Shown one piece after another: positions 1 to 13,300 of a stretch of 64,000 bases of DNA; positions within the stretch are counted from its first letter, which is position 1; every line of letters begins with the position of its first letter. The notes under the pieces are model-generated. The model ran no database searches, was not told the origin of the DNA, and saw only the letters and a list, made by a program, of their open reading frames with translations. The position numbers and the translations under genes are program-made. The DNA comes from Rotaria macrura (lineage: Eukaryota > Rotifera > Eurotatoria > Philodinida > Philodinidae), in assembly GCA_900239685.1 (NCBI GenBank), contig OENT01000480.1, positions 1-64,000 on the forward strand. The letters run 5' to 3'.

Positions 1-129
1 ATACGACGCCGTAACGAGCAGTATTTTCATCGTAAACTGTCGTAATTACACCGAATCTTTGTCGTTCACTGCCGTAAACGACGCCGTAACGGTGTTCGTT
101 TTGATCGACCTGGGTAACCGAATGACCTC

Positions 130-500
130 TATCAAAGCAGGCAAACATTTGGAAAACGCGTTCGAATATTGAATTGGGAACCGCGGTTGTGATTCATTAA
201 CGCTCTTTAACAAAAGGCAAGAAACGTGTTTTATACGCAGAATTTGCAATTTTTGAGCGTGAAAACAAATTAAAACTCTGATTCTGAGTGTTTAAACGCA
301 TGGGTTTCTAAGTTCACGAATAATTGTGCGTTTTTTAACGCTCAAAATTAGAGTTTTAATTCGTTTTCACGCTGGAAAGTTAAAATTCTGCGTACAAATA
401 CATTCCTTGCGATTAACTAATAAATGTTAGTGACTCACGATCGCGGGTCCCGATTCAATGTTTAAAAGCGTTTTTCCAAAGGGTTTTTGCTGCTTGGGTA
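130..500. repeat. Long imperfect hairpin (foldback repeat)
   Basis: Two arms, about 130-300 and 327-500, are imperfect reverse complements around a loop of about 26 bases. Matching blocks include GCGTGAAAAC near 255 against GTTTTCACGC near 363, GATTCTGAGTGTTTAAACGC (281-300) against its counterpart at 327-345, and CATTGAATTGGGA-like ends near 170 and 460. The surrounding 1-720 stretch is richer in CG than the rest of the spacer. It looks like a foldback or MITE-type element. No coding capacity is seen. Confidence 0.7.
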
Positions 501-3500
501 ATGTTTGTATGCAAAACTCAATACATAGTTGTCCCAAAACTGCAATGAATGCGCAATAATCCATGCCAATTGTGTTTGTATGTAATTAGTAGGACAAGAC
601 AACTAATTGATCTGATCCCGCGAGGTCCCATCGTGAGAAGAATCAGCCCTGTCCTGCTCCATCTCGCCAACTTTTCCTTTTTATTGTCTCATCCCGTCGC
701 GCAACGAAACTGATCCCGCGTCCCGAAGAGCTTTGTCAAGAGGTTTGTACCAGTAGACTATGTTTCAAGAACTAAATATTCCTTTTCACGAGAAAATAAG
801 TTAATAAGAAATTTGTGAGAAGTAACATCATTTCACATAATCACACTTTGTGGCCCATAAAAAGTTCACTTCTATTGTTCTAAAATAAAGAAAATAGAAG
901 TTTGTAGGGAATTCGACGGTGCATCTTCGGAGAAAATAGATCAATATTCTGTCATACTCCTGAACAGAATTGCAGACAAAATACCAAATGTCACGAAACG
1001 TGTGGCTCACACATTTTATATATCTGACTATCGATTCATGTACAAGTGTAGTAGTCGTAGACTTGTTCTTGTAGAAATTAGTGTACAGTTGCATTTGTCA
1101 AAAGAGAGAGAAAGAAAAAGGATAACGCAAGCTAAAATATATTCTCTTTTACCAAGGTATCATGAACAAACGTGATAATGTCGATGCAAAATTGTAGAAT
1201 AGATAAAACTAAACGTTGCAACGATGTCGCTGAACACCCTGAATATCATAAAAAAATTGGTTCGTCATTCGAATAAAATTATTCGTTGTAAAATAGTATG
1301 GATAAAGAGGCATGATTTCCAAGAACTATCAAAGATTTCAGCAAGTTCATATTGGTGTCCACTTCTTATATTCTCCATTCGTAGAAATGAATGATTTGCA
1401 ATTCGACCAAATTTCAAGATAAAAAATTTAGACATACGAATAAGACGACTGTCAATCGATCGACTTTGCCCATAAAAACTTCGATGGATTATATTCGATA
1501 ATCTTGATACGAGATAAGTCATTTCCATATGAATATTCGGACTCGAAGGGAAGTTCAGCTACATACATATATGAAATTATGTTGAAAGGTAACATAATCT
1601 TTTCATTTGATGCTGACCTGGTAACAATCTGATAAGTACTATTAACTTTGCAAGTAACAAAAGAAGACATATTTTTAGAAAGAAAAGCGTCGAGTAAGTT
1701 TCTAAAAATGTTCTAGTTATAACAGTACTTCAATCAAGTACTTGTTGTCATTTCGACAAGTATCTGTGTAACTCAATTGTCAGAGACAATTCAGAATAGG
1801 CACTTCTCAACAAACCTACTTGAATTCTCTAGGATGCGGAAAGTTTACAATATCTATCAGAGCATTATCTTTTTGATGCTTAAACATTCGAGGAAGAAAT
1901 TAAAATGAAGAAAAGAAGAGTTTAAGTTCGAAAAGGTACGTGAAAATATTTTTTATCTGATATTCGATTTCAGCTGCTCTTTCTTCTTTGGCTAATTTAT
2001 ACTCGAAATATACATCTGTTTTTATAAAAATACTTTTCATGTTTGAAAGTTATGTAGGAAAGAGAGCTGGCTTCATAAATAAAAGTGGAATCAATCGAGT
2101 TGTTCTGAAATCATCATATCGAAGTAAATATTCGACAAACAACTAGATATTTTAAATAGTCAATAAAAACAAAGCTCATTGTAATTTTTTCCAGAAACGC
2201 GTTCTTATTCCCGAAAATAATTTCATGCCCATTTCATTCTTATGTTTTCGAGTGAACTGGAAAGTGTGTTAAATGACTCGAGCGATCCATGCCATGTATG
2301 AATTAGACGCATCTATAATTCCTTAACTCTTTTGTATCCTATGCATGTCTGTAGCAACAGAAAAATGGGTTGTTTTGCTCAATTTCACCGACTAACATAG
2401 TTGGATCCTGTATGATGAGAAACCAGTCGTACATAAAAAAGCTAGAAAACTAACTAAAAAGAAAGAATCAAGGACAAATCTGCTCTGCCTCCTTTCTTCA
2501 AATACCTGAATTCATAAAAATTGAATTACGAACACTATTCAAATATGCATTCAAAGCTCGATAATAAATCTTCGTGACTTCATGAAAGCAATTAAAAATA
2601 TTTTCTTTTTCGGTTGGATGATTATGGAGTTGCTTGTTTTCATAACATGAATTCTTACCTCCAATAGTTTTTACATTGATGAATATCAAGAAATTAAATG
2701 TTGTTACGAATTGATCTATCCCTAGAAATCATTAAATAATCGTTGACTCCGTTTGAAAAATCATTCATTAAAACCTTTCCACGAAGCATGAATACATGTT
2801 TCAACTGAAAAGCAATGACAATATTGCATACGCACAAGATTCTAAACATTTATTTCAACCAGGTTCAATGAGAATGAAGAAAATTTCGTTGACAACTAAT
2901 GTTTTACGAAGGTAGAAGAATGTTTATGTAAAAAATATCTCACAGAGAAACTACAATATTACAGATAATACCAACTTTGATTCCTCGATGATGAATAGAT
3001 TGCAAGATATTCAAGAAAGTATCTAATAAAAGTGTAACTAATTAATTTAAGCACAGTTAATATCATCAGATACGTAAGATTTCATGTAATCATATTTGAA
3101 ACAGGCATGTTGTTTTAATCATCATGCACGTCAGAGTTAATATGAAGATTCAGCTAGATTTTCATGGAAAAAGAAATTCATAGTAGAAAAACAACTATTC
3201 ATAGACGATGACCCAACTATTATACGCTCGTATTAAAAAGTATTAAATACTAGTACAGGGCGTATATAAGTAGTATTTTTTTTCAAGCATGAATTTTTAT
3301 TCTCAATGTAGTATCAAATATTCCAATCGAACTTTTAACAAGAACCTTTTTGCTTCATGGTTTGTCGATAATAATATTTCACTTTCGGTCTCATTCGTGT
3401 TTATAATAATTCATTACATTGTAATACCATAATTATGAGGCAACTACGTGGTGCAATACATGGCTATTATGTAAAGATCTACTTCTAACAAGCTTTTTTG

Positions 3501-3854
3501 TGCCTAATTTATATTTTATGCGTAGAATAGCGATTAAATCACGTATATTATTAAGTATTAAGTTAAATCCAAAATACAATGGAAATATAAAGGATACGTA
3601 TTTTATATGCTTACATTTTCACGATTTTTTTTGTAATAGGAAACATTTTTAACACGATACATCAATTTTTATGAATAGAAGCTTATCAACAAGAGGAAGC
3701 CTATTATATAAACGTATTCTAAAGATTACAAAATATTAATTATTATATAGGATGGATTTCGATTAAACTATTCAAGAAAGAAGACGTTTACAAAACCAGA
3801 ACATCTTAGTACGATGGAATCTTATTTCAAGTGTTCACTTCTCGAATATAAATG
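501..3854. other. Gene-free spacer
   Basis: I see no supported gene. Short open frames on the minus strand near 1265-1670 and 2498-2689 have no splice context or recognisable domain. The first 220 bases hold CG-rich words (GATCCCGCG at 614 and 710) in keeping with repeat DNA next to the hairpin. The remainder is plain AT-rich sequence. Confidence 0.5.
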
Positions 3855-4591
3855 TTAAATAAGATTTCTTTCTTGCACAGAACATCGTGCTTGCATAAGT
3901 TTGCCCCATTCTGCATCATTTTCTACTAGATATTCATCTTTAGCCGATCTACTCTGTTCGTATACGAAGATCATTCGATAATGCAAAACATTTTGTATGA
4001 CTGATATGTATATATATAGTTATAGTTATTTTCCTTTGATTTTTGTTTATACTTCAGTTCATCTATGCCATGTTCAATATACGAATGTCGAATGATTTCT
4101 ATCTCTTCGATGAAATCTTCTCGTAGACGACAAAAGAAAACATTCGTTAATAAGACTGTAGTAACAGGTAGCAAGGATTCATTTTGATGGTTTTCACGTA
4201 AAAATATCATATTAACGAATGTTGAAGAGTTAGTTCAAGAACTATTTCATAAAAAAAACAAAATTCTCATTTCTTTTAACACTAATAATTTATTTAACAA
4301 CGAGCTAGTGTTTCATAATATTCAAAAATTGATTAATGATTTACTTCGCTTAGATAAGAATCTCGAATGTGATGATTTAGAAAGAAAATTGGGTAATGAT
4401 AATGTTGAATGTATGTCATTGATATCATGTTTTTTATCAGCTAATTCCTGTCTGATTTTCATACTTTGACGAATGTAAAAAGCAATTAAAATGATTGTCA
4501 AAAGAATGATCGTAATGTTAGGTGTGAGTACAACAATATGTGCATGTGGCATTGGTATAATAACATATTCAACTTGTTTCTCTGTTATCAT
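3855..4591 (-). CDS. Small single-pass membrane protein, unrecognised (147 aa, 3 exons)
   Basis: Model: exon 1 4345-4591, exon 2 4053-4155, exon 3 3855-3948 (stop TAA). The introns are 189 and 104 bp with GTAAAT/CTACAG and GTATAA/AGTAG borders, and the phases agree throughout. A second acceptor in the same phase would start exon 2 at 4119 after a better pyrimidine tract, giving a 135 aa product. Residues about 19-40 form one strongly hydrophobic segment (LTPNITIILLTIILIAFYI). It is followed by a basic, then charged region, and the tail contains EYLVENDAEWGKLMQ. I do not recognise the family. The coherent splicing and acidic-basic tail argue for a real gene. The upstream spacer to the GPCR shows no further exon. 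Confidence 0.5.
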
Positions 4592-7353
4592 GACTGATGA
4601 GTATGAATTAGCATTAATTATTCATATACGAATATAGTTAAAACCGAAGTCATCAATAAGTATTGGATTATTAAAATAAGCAGTGATTATTCAAGGATAA
4701 AAATAAACACAACAAAAGCAACAAGCATAAGAACAAAAGTGAAAGCATTAGATAAATTAATATGCTAGCCTAGTTTGCTTATAATTACGCTACATGGTAG
4801 TCATATATGTTGATCAACACGCGCCTTCTGTAAAAATTCACTAATAATCAATACATTTTATCATTATTTCATTACATCCAATGCATACAGCGTCATATCT
4901 GTAGAACAACAATACCTAGAGCATTGATCTATCATGTGTTCTTATACATCTGTTAAATATATTCATGCATTATATTACCTTGATATTACATTACAATTGT
5001 TGTTGTTCCTTTTCTCTTTTGATTCGAACATGCTCGCAGTATTATGATTGTATATACACATCAAATTGTTTGTTTTATTGATGATTAAGTTAGTGCAATA
5101 CTGGATTTAGTACGAACAGATATATATATTATTTTTGATACTACCACTTCAAAAGCAAGTATTCTGCTCAAACATGATTGATAATTATTTTACATTTTTA
5201 TATTTCAAAACTTATTTATGTTTTTCTAGTGTTCTAGATTAAAACGAAAAGCTGTCTCTTACATCGAATAAGCTTTACCAGGTTATAAAATAAAAAATGA
5301 ATTCGACGAATGTCTCGATAAATTAATAAAAGAAAAATAAACATCAATTTCTTCTTCTATATTTTTTGTCTTTTACTGTGTAACAATGTCTCCTATCGCA
5401 ATACTTCATCGTCTTGTCTATATTATGTGTATTTATCCATCTTTCCGTTTTTCTTCTTCTAATTATTCTTCCGGTTCAGTCGCTCTCTTGTCCTCTTTAA
5501 ATAACTTCTGACTTTTCCTATAATTTATTTCTCATCTCTATTAAAAAATCGAAGCCCTGTATAGCATATCGTATGTTCAGAACATCGTATAAATCTTAAC
5601 GTAATCAAAAAACAAGAATTATTAAAAAGTCGATCGATGAACATTTTCAAATCTTAATAATTACATTTAGAAACTAGTATTTTATGATAAGCTCGTTCTT
5701 AGATTACTTTCAATGTAGCGTAGATTTAACTAAACATTCGTCTTTCTCGTTAGCCATCTACTCAATCTAGTTCGTGAAATTGTATCTACGTGCTTGAGAA
5801 TAATTTCCTTTTAATTACTTTTTGTTAGTAACATCAATATAGCTTTTTAAGAATTTCCTTCACAGCGAAATATGTAGTAGTTGAGTAAATAGCATGTAAA
5901 TGTAATTTTGTTATAATTCTTATTTCATACTAGAACTTGAAAACTGTAGCGGTGAGTACATATTTGAGAAATTATTTTGTGTAGTTTTATATATCTCTTA
6001 GTTTTCAGTCTTTTACTTAAGAGTTAGTAGCAAAATCTCCTCAGATATAGAACTAAAAGATATTATAGATGTATAAAGCCATTAATGAGCATGATTTTAG
6101 TTATTGATGTAATTGCATTGTTGTGAATGTTTCTCGATAGTAAAATAAAAATATTGACAATCATGGCAAAATATTGTATCATTAGCCAACAAAATATAGA
6201 TCATTAAAATCTTCCACCTCATAAATATTTTAATAGGAGTTCCGTGAGTTTGTTTTTCTTTTCTAGCTTTTTAAAGTTTCAACTAGTTATTTGGTCTCAT
6301 TACTTTGGGATCACGTAGAATATGTTTAGTATTTTTTTCAAGTCTCACAATTTGTTGAGATTTTGAATAAGTCAATCATAAAAATCTACGCATATTGTCA
6401 AACGAATTAATTGAATTTTTTTCGCAGAATATGCTGTGATAAAATTTTATTCTTTTGATTGGCATCAAGTTTGAATACTGACATTAAGATGAGCGTGACG
6501 GAAAATTGTGAACTAAATAGAATGTTTGAAATAGAAAGTGCATTGAGTGACATATGTCTTTATCCTATTCAATCAATTTTTAATGCGATGTGAAGCATCA
6601 GGTTTATTCTACTCCGAGTTCTTCCAACGTTTGTCATGCACAGATAACCTATGAAAATAGCAAGGTACAAATATTTTAAAGAAAAAGTCAGAACCCTATT
6701 GATTCTTAACAAACGTATCTAGACATTCTTAAAATTTCATTATAAGTTTATCATCAAATGTCAAGATAATATCATAGCATGCATACATCCATATATATAT
6801 ATATATATGTTTGTTTATTTATTTATTCATGTATTTAGTACTTGCATTGTATCTAGAATAGCTTTAGATTATTTCTCAGAGATGTTATTTATTTGTTATT
6901 AAAGAAGATAGTCATTAAAGAATGGATTTCTGTGTTAAGATGAACATGTTTCTAATGAATATATTTTCTAAAGTAGTTTTCTTAGTTCAATCTATTTCAC
7001 ATAATATATGCTGATTCATTCTCGTCTTCTGTATTGACGTAGCTCTATTGAACTATCCATTGAATTAAGGGCAATATGTCACGCGCGCTTAATAATGGTG
7101 CTTGGTACTTCTGCAAGTGTCTATCTTCTTTTTTTTCTGTCATGCTTTTCTTTCTCCATCTCTCTGCCTCACTATGTTATAAACAAGTACTAAAGCATTC
7201 AGAGTTATGTAGTTTAATCAGATAGAAACCAACAAGATGTATTTTTCAAGATTTCAATAGAACAAAGAAAAACAAAACAGAAAATTCATTAGAACTATTC
7301 ATTTATTTATTTCGAGACTTGCCTTTTTTTTCTTTACATTGAACAGATTAGTT
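4592..7353. other. Gene-free spacer with TA microsatellite
   Basis: This divergent spacer lies between the small membrane-protein gene and the GPCR gene, so it should hold both promoters. No exon could be supported on either strand. A run of AT dinucleotides lies at about 6791-6808. A pyrimidine-rich stretch near 7128-7170 precedes the GPCR start. Confidence 0.5.
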
Positions 7354-10055
7354 ATGGATAACGCAACACTTTTCTTGCCTCCGAATATTTACAATAATTG
7401 GTGTATACCATTGACTGAATCCGTTTATTTATATGGATATTTATTACCAGCCATTGCATTATTTATATTTGGTCTTACGTTTAATCCAATAGCATTATAT
7501 TATTTTGCAACATCTCTTAACTTTCATCGTTCAGCATATTCATATTATTTTTCAGCCATTGCTGTTGTTGATCTCGTGCGTCTTGCTATATGGTTTCTAT
7601 TCTTTTTACTTGATTTTAAAGTATTTAAATTGAATTTTCATTCATTCGAATGTCCAACACAAGTATTTACGGAATCAGTGACAAGTTCTATTAGTGCTTG
7701 GCTAACTGTTTTACTAACAGTTGAACGATGTTTAGTTATATATAAGCCATTACAAACTTTAAAAGATACACGAAGAAAACGTACACTATTTGTTACTATT
7801 TGTGTCATAGCGGTATCATGTGCTGCTAATTCATTAGTCTTACAACCGGGATTTTATGTAAAAAGGTTAGCATCAATGAAATTGAATGAACAAGATCTTT
7901 CTCTTTTTATTGATTCGAATATCGAAAACGATAAGATAATCGAGTAAGGAAAACACTATTGCTAGTGTTCTTGTTTCAAAAGACGAAGTTTAGAAAGATT
8001 TCCTAAATTAATCATCATTCTTTTCATCTATTCGCAATTGAATTAGAAATTGCAGGAAAGTTCAGATTTATTATTTCCGAGTGTAAATGCTTTATTTCAC
8101 CAATGAATATTAAGTAAGATCATACGAAACTATTTTCCTATTTATCTATTCTTCTTTGCAAAAAGAAACTAATTGTTCATTCAACTAGTTTTGAGAATAT
8201 AATTGTTCATAATAATAAAAAATGAAACAATGGAGACATTATAGCTACACGAACATCCCAAATGAAAATACTAATGATAAAAATTCATCTTCATATATTG
8301 TATAATTCAATATATATATATATATATATATTTGTCTAGAATATTAGTAGTTAATGTATTTTGGATTATTTTACAACTAGTGATTGTCCGAAAGATTTTT
8401 CTTACTCAGCTACATTTATTCTGTAGGAATAAAATTTTACTAACCTTGAGAGATGCATGGAATTAAAAATCTATCCTCCTTCCTTTTAGTTAGTCAAGGA
8501 ACTGTTTACATCGAGTCCAATTAATAAAAATTGAGTTAATTTTTTATAATATAAGACCTTATTACAATAATTATATGCGTAAATGCAGCATTACATCAAT
8601 GAATCTGAAGCACAATATACTACTATACTTAGAATTTCAACAAATAGTACTTCGATGATATATGACTAATTTGATAATCATTAAAAAATATTTAAATATT
8701 TCTTTTTAAACACACACCGACATGAAGTAATTGTTTGTTTATCTGTTTAGAGTATACAGAGAGCTAAGCTTTACAATAGTCTGTCATTATGAGCATTGGC
8801 CATTATCAAATCGAACGAATAATAAGCATGGTTCATTATTTAATGGCAATGCAAAACGTATATATTTATTAATCATAGTTATAATTCGCGTTGCCATTCC
8901 ATTTTTACTACTTTTAACAGCAAATATAATCTTATTTGCAAGTGTACGTAAAACACGAGGACAATCATCAAAATTAACTTCAGCACAACTTATTCGTCAT
9001 GGTCATCATAGACAAGTAACACCGATGATATTCTTTTCATCGTGTATTCTTCTACTTACAGTTTCACCACGGTAAATAAATAATACTTGACTAGTCAAAT
9101 AGAGCAATATTCCCCTGCCAATTTGTCTAGCTTTACAATATCAACAGAATAGTATTAGCCTCGATTGCTTTCTTTCCATATTTGAAAAATAATTTAAATT
9201 TTTCTCGTACGAACAAAACTATCGAAAAACATCGAATGAATTAAGTACGATTTGAAACTGTAGCAGTTCACCATATAGATGCGACGTAATTGCTTTTTTC
9301 GTAAAAGTGTTCTCTAACATTAACAGTGATTTGATAATACATATATAAATCATGTACTATATAAAACAGAAAAAATTTTATCTATGAAGAATCATCCTCG
9401 TGCAAGCTTTGTTTGTGAAGCGAAATATCTCATTGGGACATTGTCTTGGAAGAAGATTTGACTTGAAAAACAAAATGGACCTAGTAAAATTTATCATTTT
9501 AATCAAATCTAATCATGGAAAGAAATCTTTTCAAATGTCTTGTCCTCTAGCCATCTTCTATATGTTATTAACATCCTATGATAACCTGAGCAAATAACTT
9601 TTGAATATATTCTTTTTAGAATTGATTAATTAAAATGTTTCTTTTTTTTTAAATATTTTAGATATTTACTTCAATTTTATTTAAATTTTCTTCGAAAACC
9701 ACCCCATTGTTTCTTAACACATTTTGCTTCACATTTATTAAAAACCTTAGAATTATCTAATTATTCATTTAATGTATTTGTCTCTATAGTTAGTGGAAAA
9801 CATGGTCGACATGAATTATTTAATATGTTACGTTGTCGAGCAATCTCAAATCAAAAACTTCGTTGTCATAATGGTTCAAAATTTATTCCGTTATCCTCAC
9901 CGCAATCACTAACACTATCGAAAACCTTATATCAACAAAGATTAAACTATAAAAATGATCATATACATCAGCCAACATATAGATCATCATCTGTAATAAG
10001 AACTCATAGAGGTGGCAAATATCATCGGAGGACTAATCATTTTCGTTATGACTGA
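7354..10055 (+). CDS. Rhodopsin-family GPCR, FMRFamide-receptor-like (408 aa, 3 exons)
   Basis: Exons 7354-7865, 8751-9071 and 9662-10055 (stop TGA) splice in phase across introns of 885 and 590 bp. Exon 1 encodes TM1 to TM4, including TM3 ending SAWLTVLLTVERCLVIYKPL, where ERC replaces the usual DRY. Exon 2 encodes the second extracellular loop, TM5 (YLLIIVIIRVAIPFLLLL) and TM6. Exon 3 encodes TM7 with SNYSFNVFVSIVSGKHGR, a variant of NPxxY followed by helix 8, and a basic tail. The N-terminus is short with an N-glycosylation site (NAT). This layout matches the lophotrochozoan peptide-receptor group often labelled FMRFamide receptors; the ligand cannot be read from sequence. The start is the first ATG after a possible acceptor (AACAG, ending 7346). 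It is convergent with CEP295, with stop codons about 270 bp apart. Confidence 0.85.
8311..8330. repeat. (TA)n microsatellite in GPCR intron 1
   Basis: Ten uninterrupted TA dinucleotides inside the first GPCR intron. Confidence 0.9.
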
Positions 10056-10265
10056 TTAGCTGAATAATGAATTAATTACATAAACAAAAAATAAAAAATA
10101 TAATAAATGAAACTTGCATAAATATATAGATATATATGTATGAAAAACAATGATTTTGTAATTAGTTTATTTTATTCATTTTTTTTCCATAGACAAGACA
10201 CACATATAGAACTATCTACCGATAATATCACACCAAACAGCTGATATAAACAAAAAAGGGCATAC

Positions 10266-10290
10266 CACACACACACACACACACACACAC
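10266..10290. repeat. (CA)n microsatellite between GPCR and CEP295 ends
   Basis: About twelve CA dinucleotides in the 269 bp gap between two convergent genes. The same gap also carries AATAAA-type words on both strands, as expected for two 3' ends. Confidence 0.9.
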
Positions 10291-10324
10291 TAAAGATAAA
10301 TATATATCAGACACATCACTGTCT

Positions 10325-13300
10325 TTATGATGAATTCTTAGGATTATTATTATTATTATTATTATTGGTAGTGCTGTTTGTCTTTTTTTTATCTAGTGCT
10401 GCTTGAAATGCATTCATGCGTGCACGATAGGTTTGTGCTTGTTGTTTTGTTTCGTGAAATTTTTTCTTCTCTTTAACTTCAGCTAATTGATCATACAAAC
10501 GTTTAGAACGTTCTTTAGATTCACGTGCTCGTCGTTGTCGTTCTTCAGAATCAGTTTCAACAATGATCTTGGATACACTTGCTGACGCTGATGCTAATGA
10601 TGATGATAAACTTTGTCTATGTGAAGTCAAACGAGATGGAACAGGAATAGATGAAGGATTCAGTTTTGTATAATCTTTAGCTTTGATTTCATCTATACGC
10701 TTTTGACTTGTTGCAACAAAATCAGCACGGCGCGATTGTAATGCAGATTGAAGTGTAGGTAATTGAACAATTTGTGCTAATTACAAACCAAAAAAGATCA
10801 GGTAATTTCATGGAATATAGGAATTTTTCAAGGGGTTTTGTTTCATGTTGAACTAAGTATCGGAAGAAAACTAGTCGGCTCTTTGACATCAAAAGCTGTG
10901 TAGTATAACTAGCAAAAGAAATATGTTCGGTGCTTCGGAGAAGCCAAACTTTTGAGTCAACGAATTGTGTCGCAAACAAGATGTAATCTAATATTTTGAG
11001 AATTGTGTAGTCTACAATGATCATCGAATCCAAAGAAGAATATCATTTATGTTGTAGATCACTATTCAACATCAGTGAAACTTATTTCCGTTATACAAAC
11101 ATCCTTCTGACATGAAGAGTATAGTGGGCGTATTGTAGACTCGGTTATGAATGAATGAAACTTTGAAAAATTACAAGGCTAATAAGCGCGTATTTACATT
11201 GCAATTTCTATTTAGTAGCACAGATTTCGAAATATATGACTTTGAAGAATCTGTTTCAATCTTCATACGTGACTCTGTCACCTAACCAGATTCGTCAATC
11301 CAAAATTACGATAGTTAGTAAGGATACAAATGAGAAAATATTGGGTCAAACAGTTTATACAATTGAGAACATCAATTTAGAAAATTTAGCAACCAACAAA
11401 TTTTAACAAACGACCACGAATAAATGTCAGCATCAGATTTTCCTATCATATCTTCTCTAACTTTCATCTTTCAACATCATGGGCAATTATGAGATGATTC
11501 TCTCTAAAGTTCCCTAGAAAACTGTATCACAGGTTTGACTATACAAACTTGTAATAAAAATTTTTCATATCAATAAATTAATCTACAAATTTGTACTGAT
11601 TGATAAACTCCAGAATGTATTATCTTAGCATTAAATTCTTTTTGAACAACGTGAATGCAAAGTTAACTATTCTATTTCGTATCATGTTTTCTTTTACGCA
11701 TATCGAAATTGAATATTCTGAAATTTATATCGTTGTATGATGACTTTGTTTGAACTCTGATTTTTCGGCTGGATTGGATGATACAAGATGACTTTGTCGT
11801 GTTTAATTTATAAAATTGTGTAATAATCAACTATTTATTTAGTGAAGAATGTTCGGATGAAGTTCATCTTTCACTCTAGTAGTGAATACTTCACAGAAGT
11901 ACATATCACTGTTGTGTATCATGAATTCATTTCAGAAAATTTCAATTTTCTTGTTAAATTTGATGCTTCTCATATCAATGGTCTCAATTTCTTTCGTGAT
12001 AGTTTTTCACAAAGATTATTCTAAGAAAAAGCATGAGACTGACAGATATCAATGGAGGAAGATATTGTTGAAATATTGACGAGTAGAGGCCATCAAATTA
12101 TTCATAAGTACATATCCAACATATTGTGAATTTTTATTGATACTAGCTGTCGTAGGATTTCTTTTAGAAATATTTAGCTGAAAACAATTACTGACTTTGT
12201 TCGATTCTTTTAAAATTCGGTTTGATTATTTAATTGAAATGAATCTCCTCCGTCACTTACGAGTAGAAGTGTCTAGTTGTTGTTGTTGTTTTCCATCGAT
12301 AAAGAACTCAAAACCACCAAAGCGTTGTCGTGTGTCTGAATCATGTTGATTACTATTACTGCTGCTGCTACTACTACTACTACTTGACGAGGATGTTAAG
12401 GGTGATGACTTTTTAACTTCTGTTGAATTTTCTCCACCAACTGTAACAAAATAAGACCAATCGGCTGCAGTTTTAGCTGTTGGCACAGCAACCATAGTTG
12501 TAGCATGGTTTTGTGAAAGATTTTCAATTGATTGAAGTTGACTATAATCCTCCTCATCATCATTCGTTGTCAATACAGTTGCATTTCCTGCACTTAATTC
12601 GTGCCGTTCAAATGAAAGTAATGATGTATCATCACTACTTGTGTGATCTTTTTGCTTTTCTAAGGATTGCCGAATAGATGAGTGAGTTGATGCCGATCGC
12701 ATCGATGGTGAATGTTGATTAACAACAGATGATACGGGCACTTGTAGTGGAGTGGATATTTCTCGTCGATTCGTTGTATTCATCGTGATTAATGGTTCGT
12801 TCTTAATTGGTGACAGTGATGGTGTTGAACAAGCACTTGTTTTATCATCATAATTTGATAATGGTGATGAACATTGTTTTTTCTTTTGTGATGCTGTTTG
12901 AACAATAAAAGCAGTTTGATGTTGACCTGTTGTGGTTGTTAACGAACGATAACTATTTGAAAGAAGTGTCAGTGAAGGTTCATCAAGAATACCACGATCA
13001 TCCGAATCAATCTATATAATGAACAGTTTACTATTTGTTTTTTTTTGTTATTAAAAGTAAAAGAGAGAACACATGATTGTGTACAAATGATTATTTTGTT
13101 TTTGTGTTCCATTTCAACTTACTCTGAAATCAAGTTGTACTGGCTCAAATATAAGTCGTTCGTCAGCATTTAAAATAGCTGATGGAAAATCTAATGTTGA
13201 TAATGAACCTGTTTCAATTAGTGTACTTTTTTGCTGTTCATTTCTTTCATTTGAATTTGTTGTCGTTGTTACAACGGTTGCTAATTGTCCACTTTCATAA

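Noticed and set aside
1265-1670. Two overlapping minus-strand frames of 87 and 72 codons
   Set aside because: No splice partners, biased composition and no recognisable motif.
9400-9597. Plus-strand open frame of 65 codons between GPCR exons
   Set aside because: It lies wholly inside GPCR intron 2, whose flanking exons join cleanly in phase.
11842-12079. Two overlapping plus-strand frames antisense to CEP295
   Set aside because: They fall in CEP295 intron 15 and have no splice or domain support.
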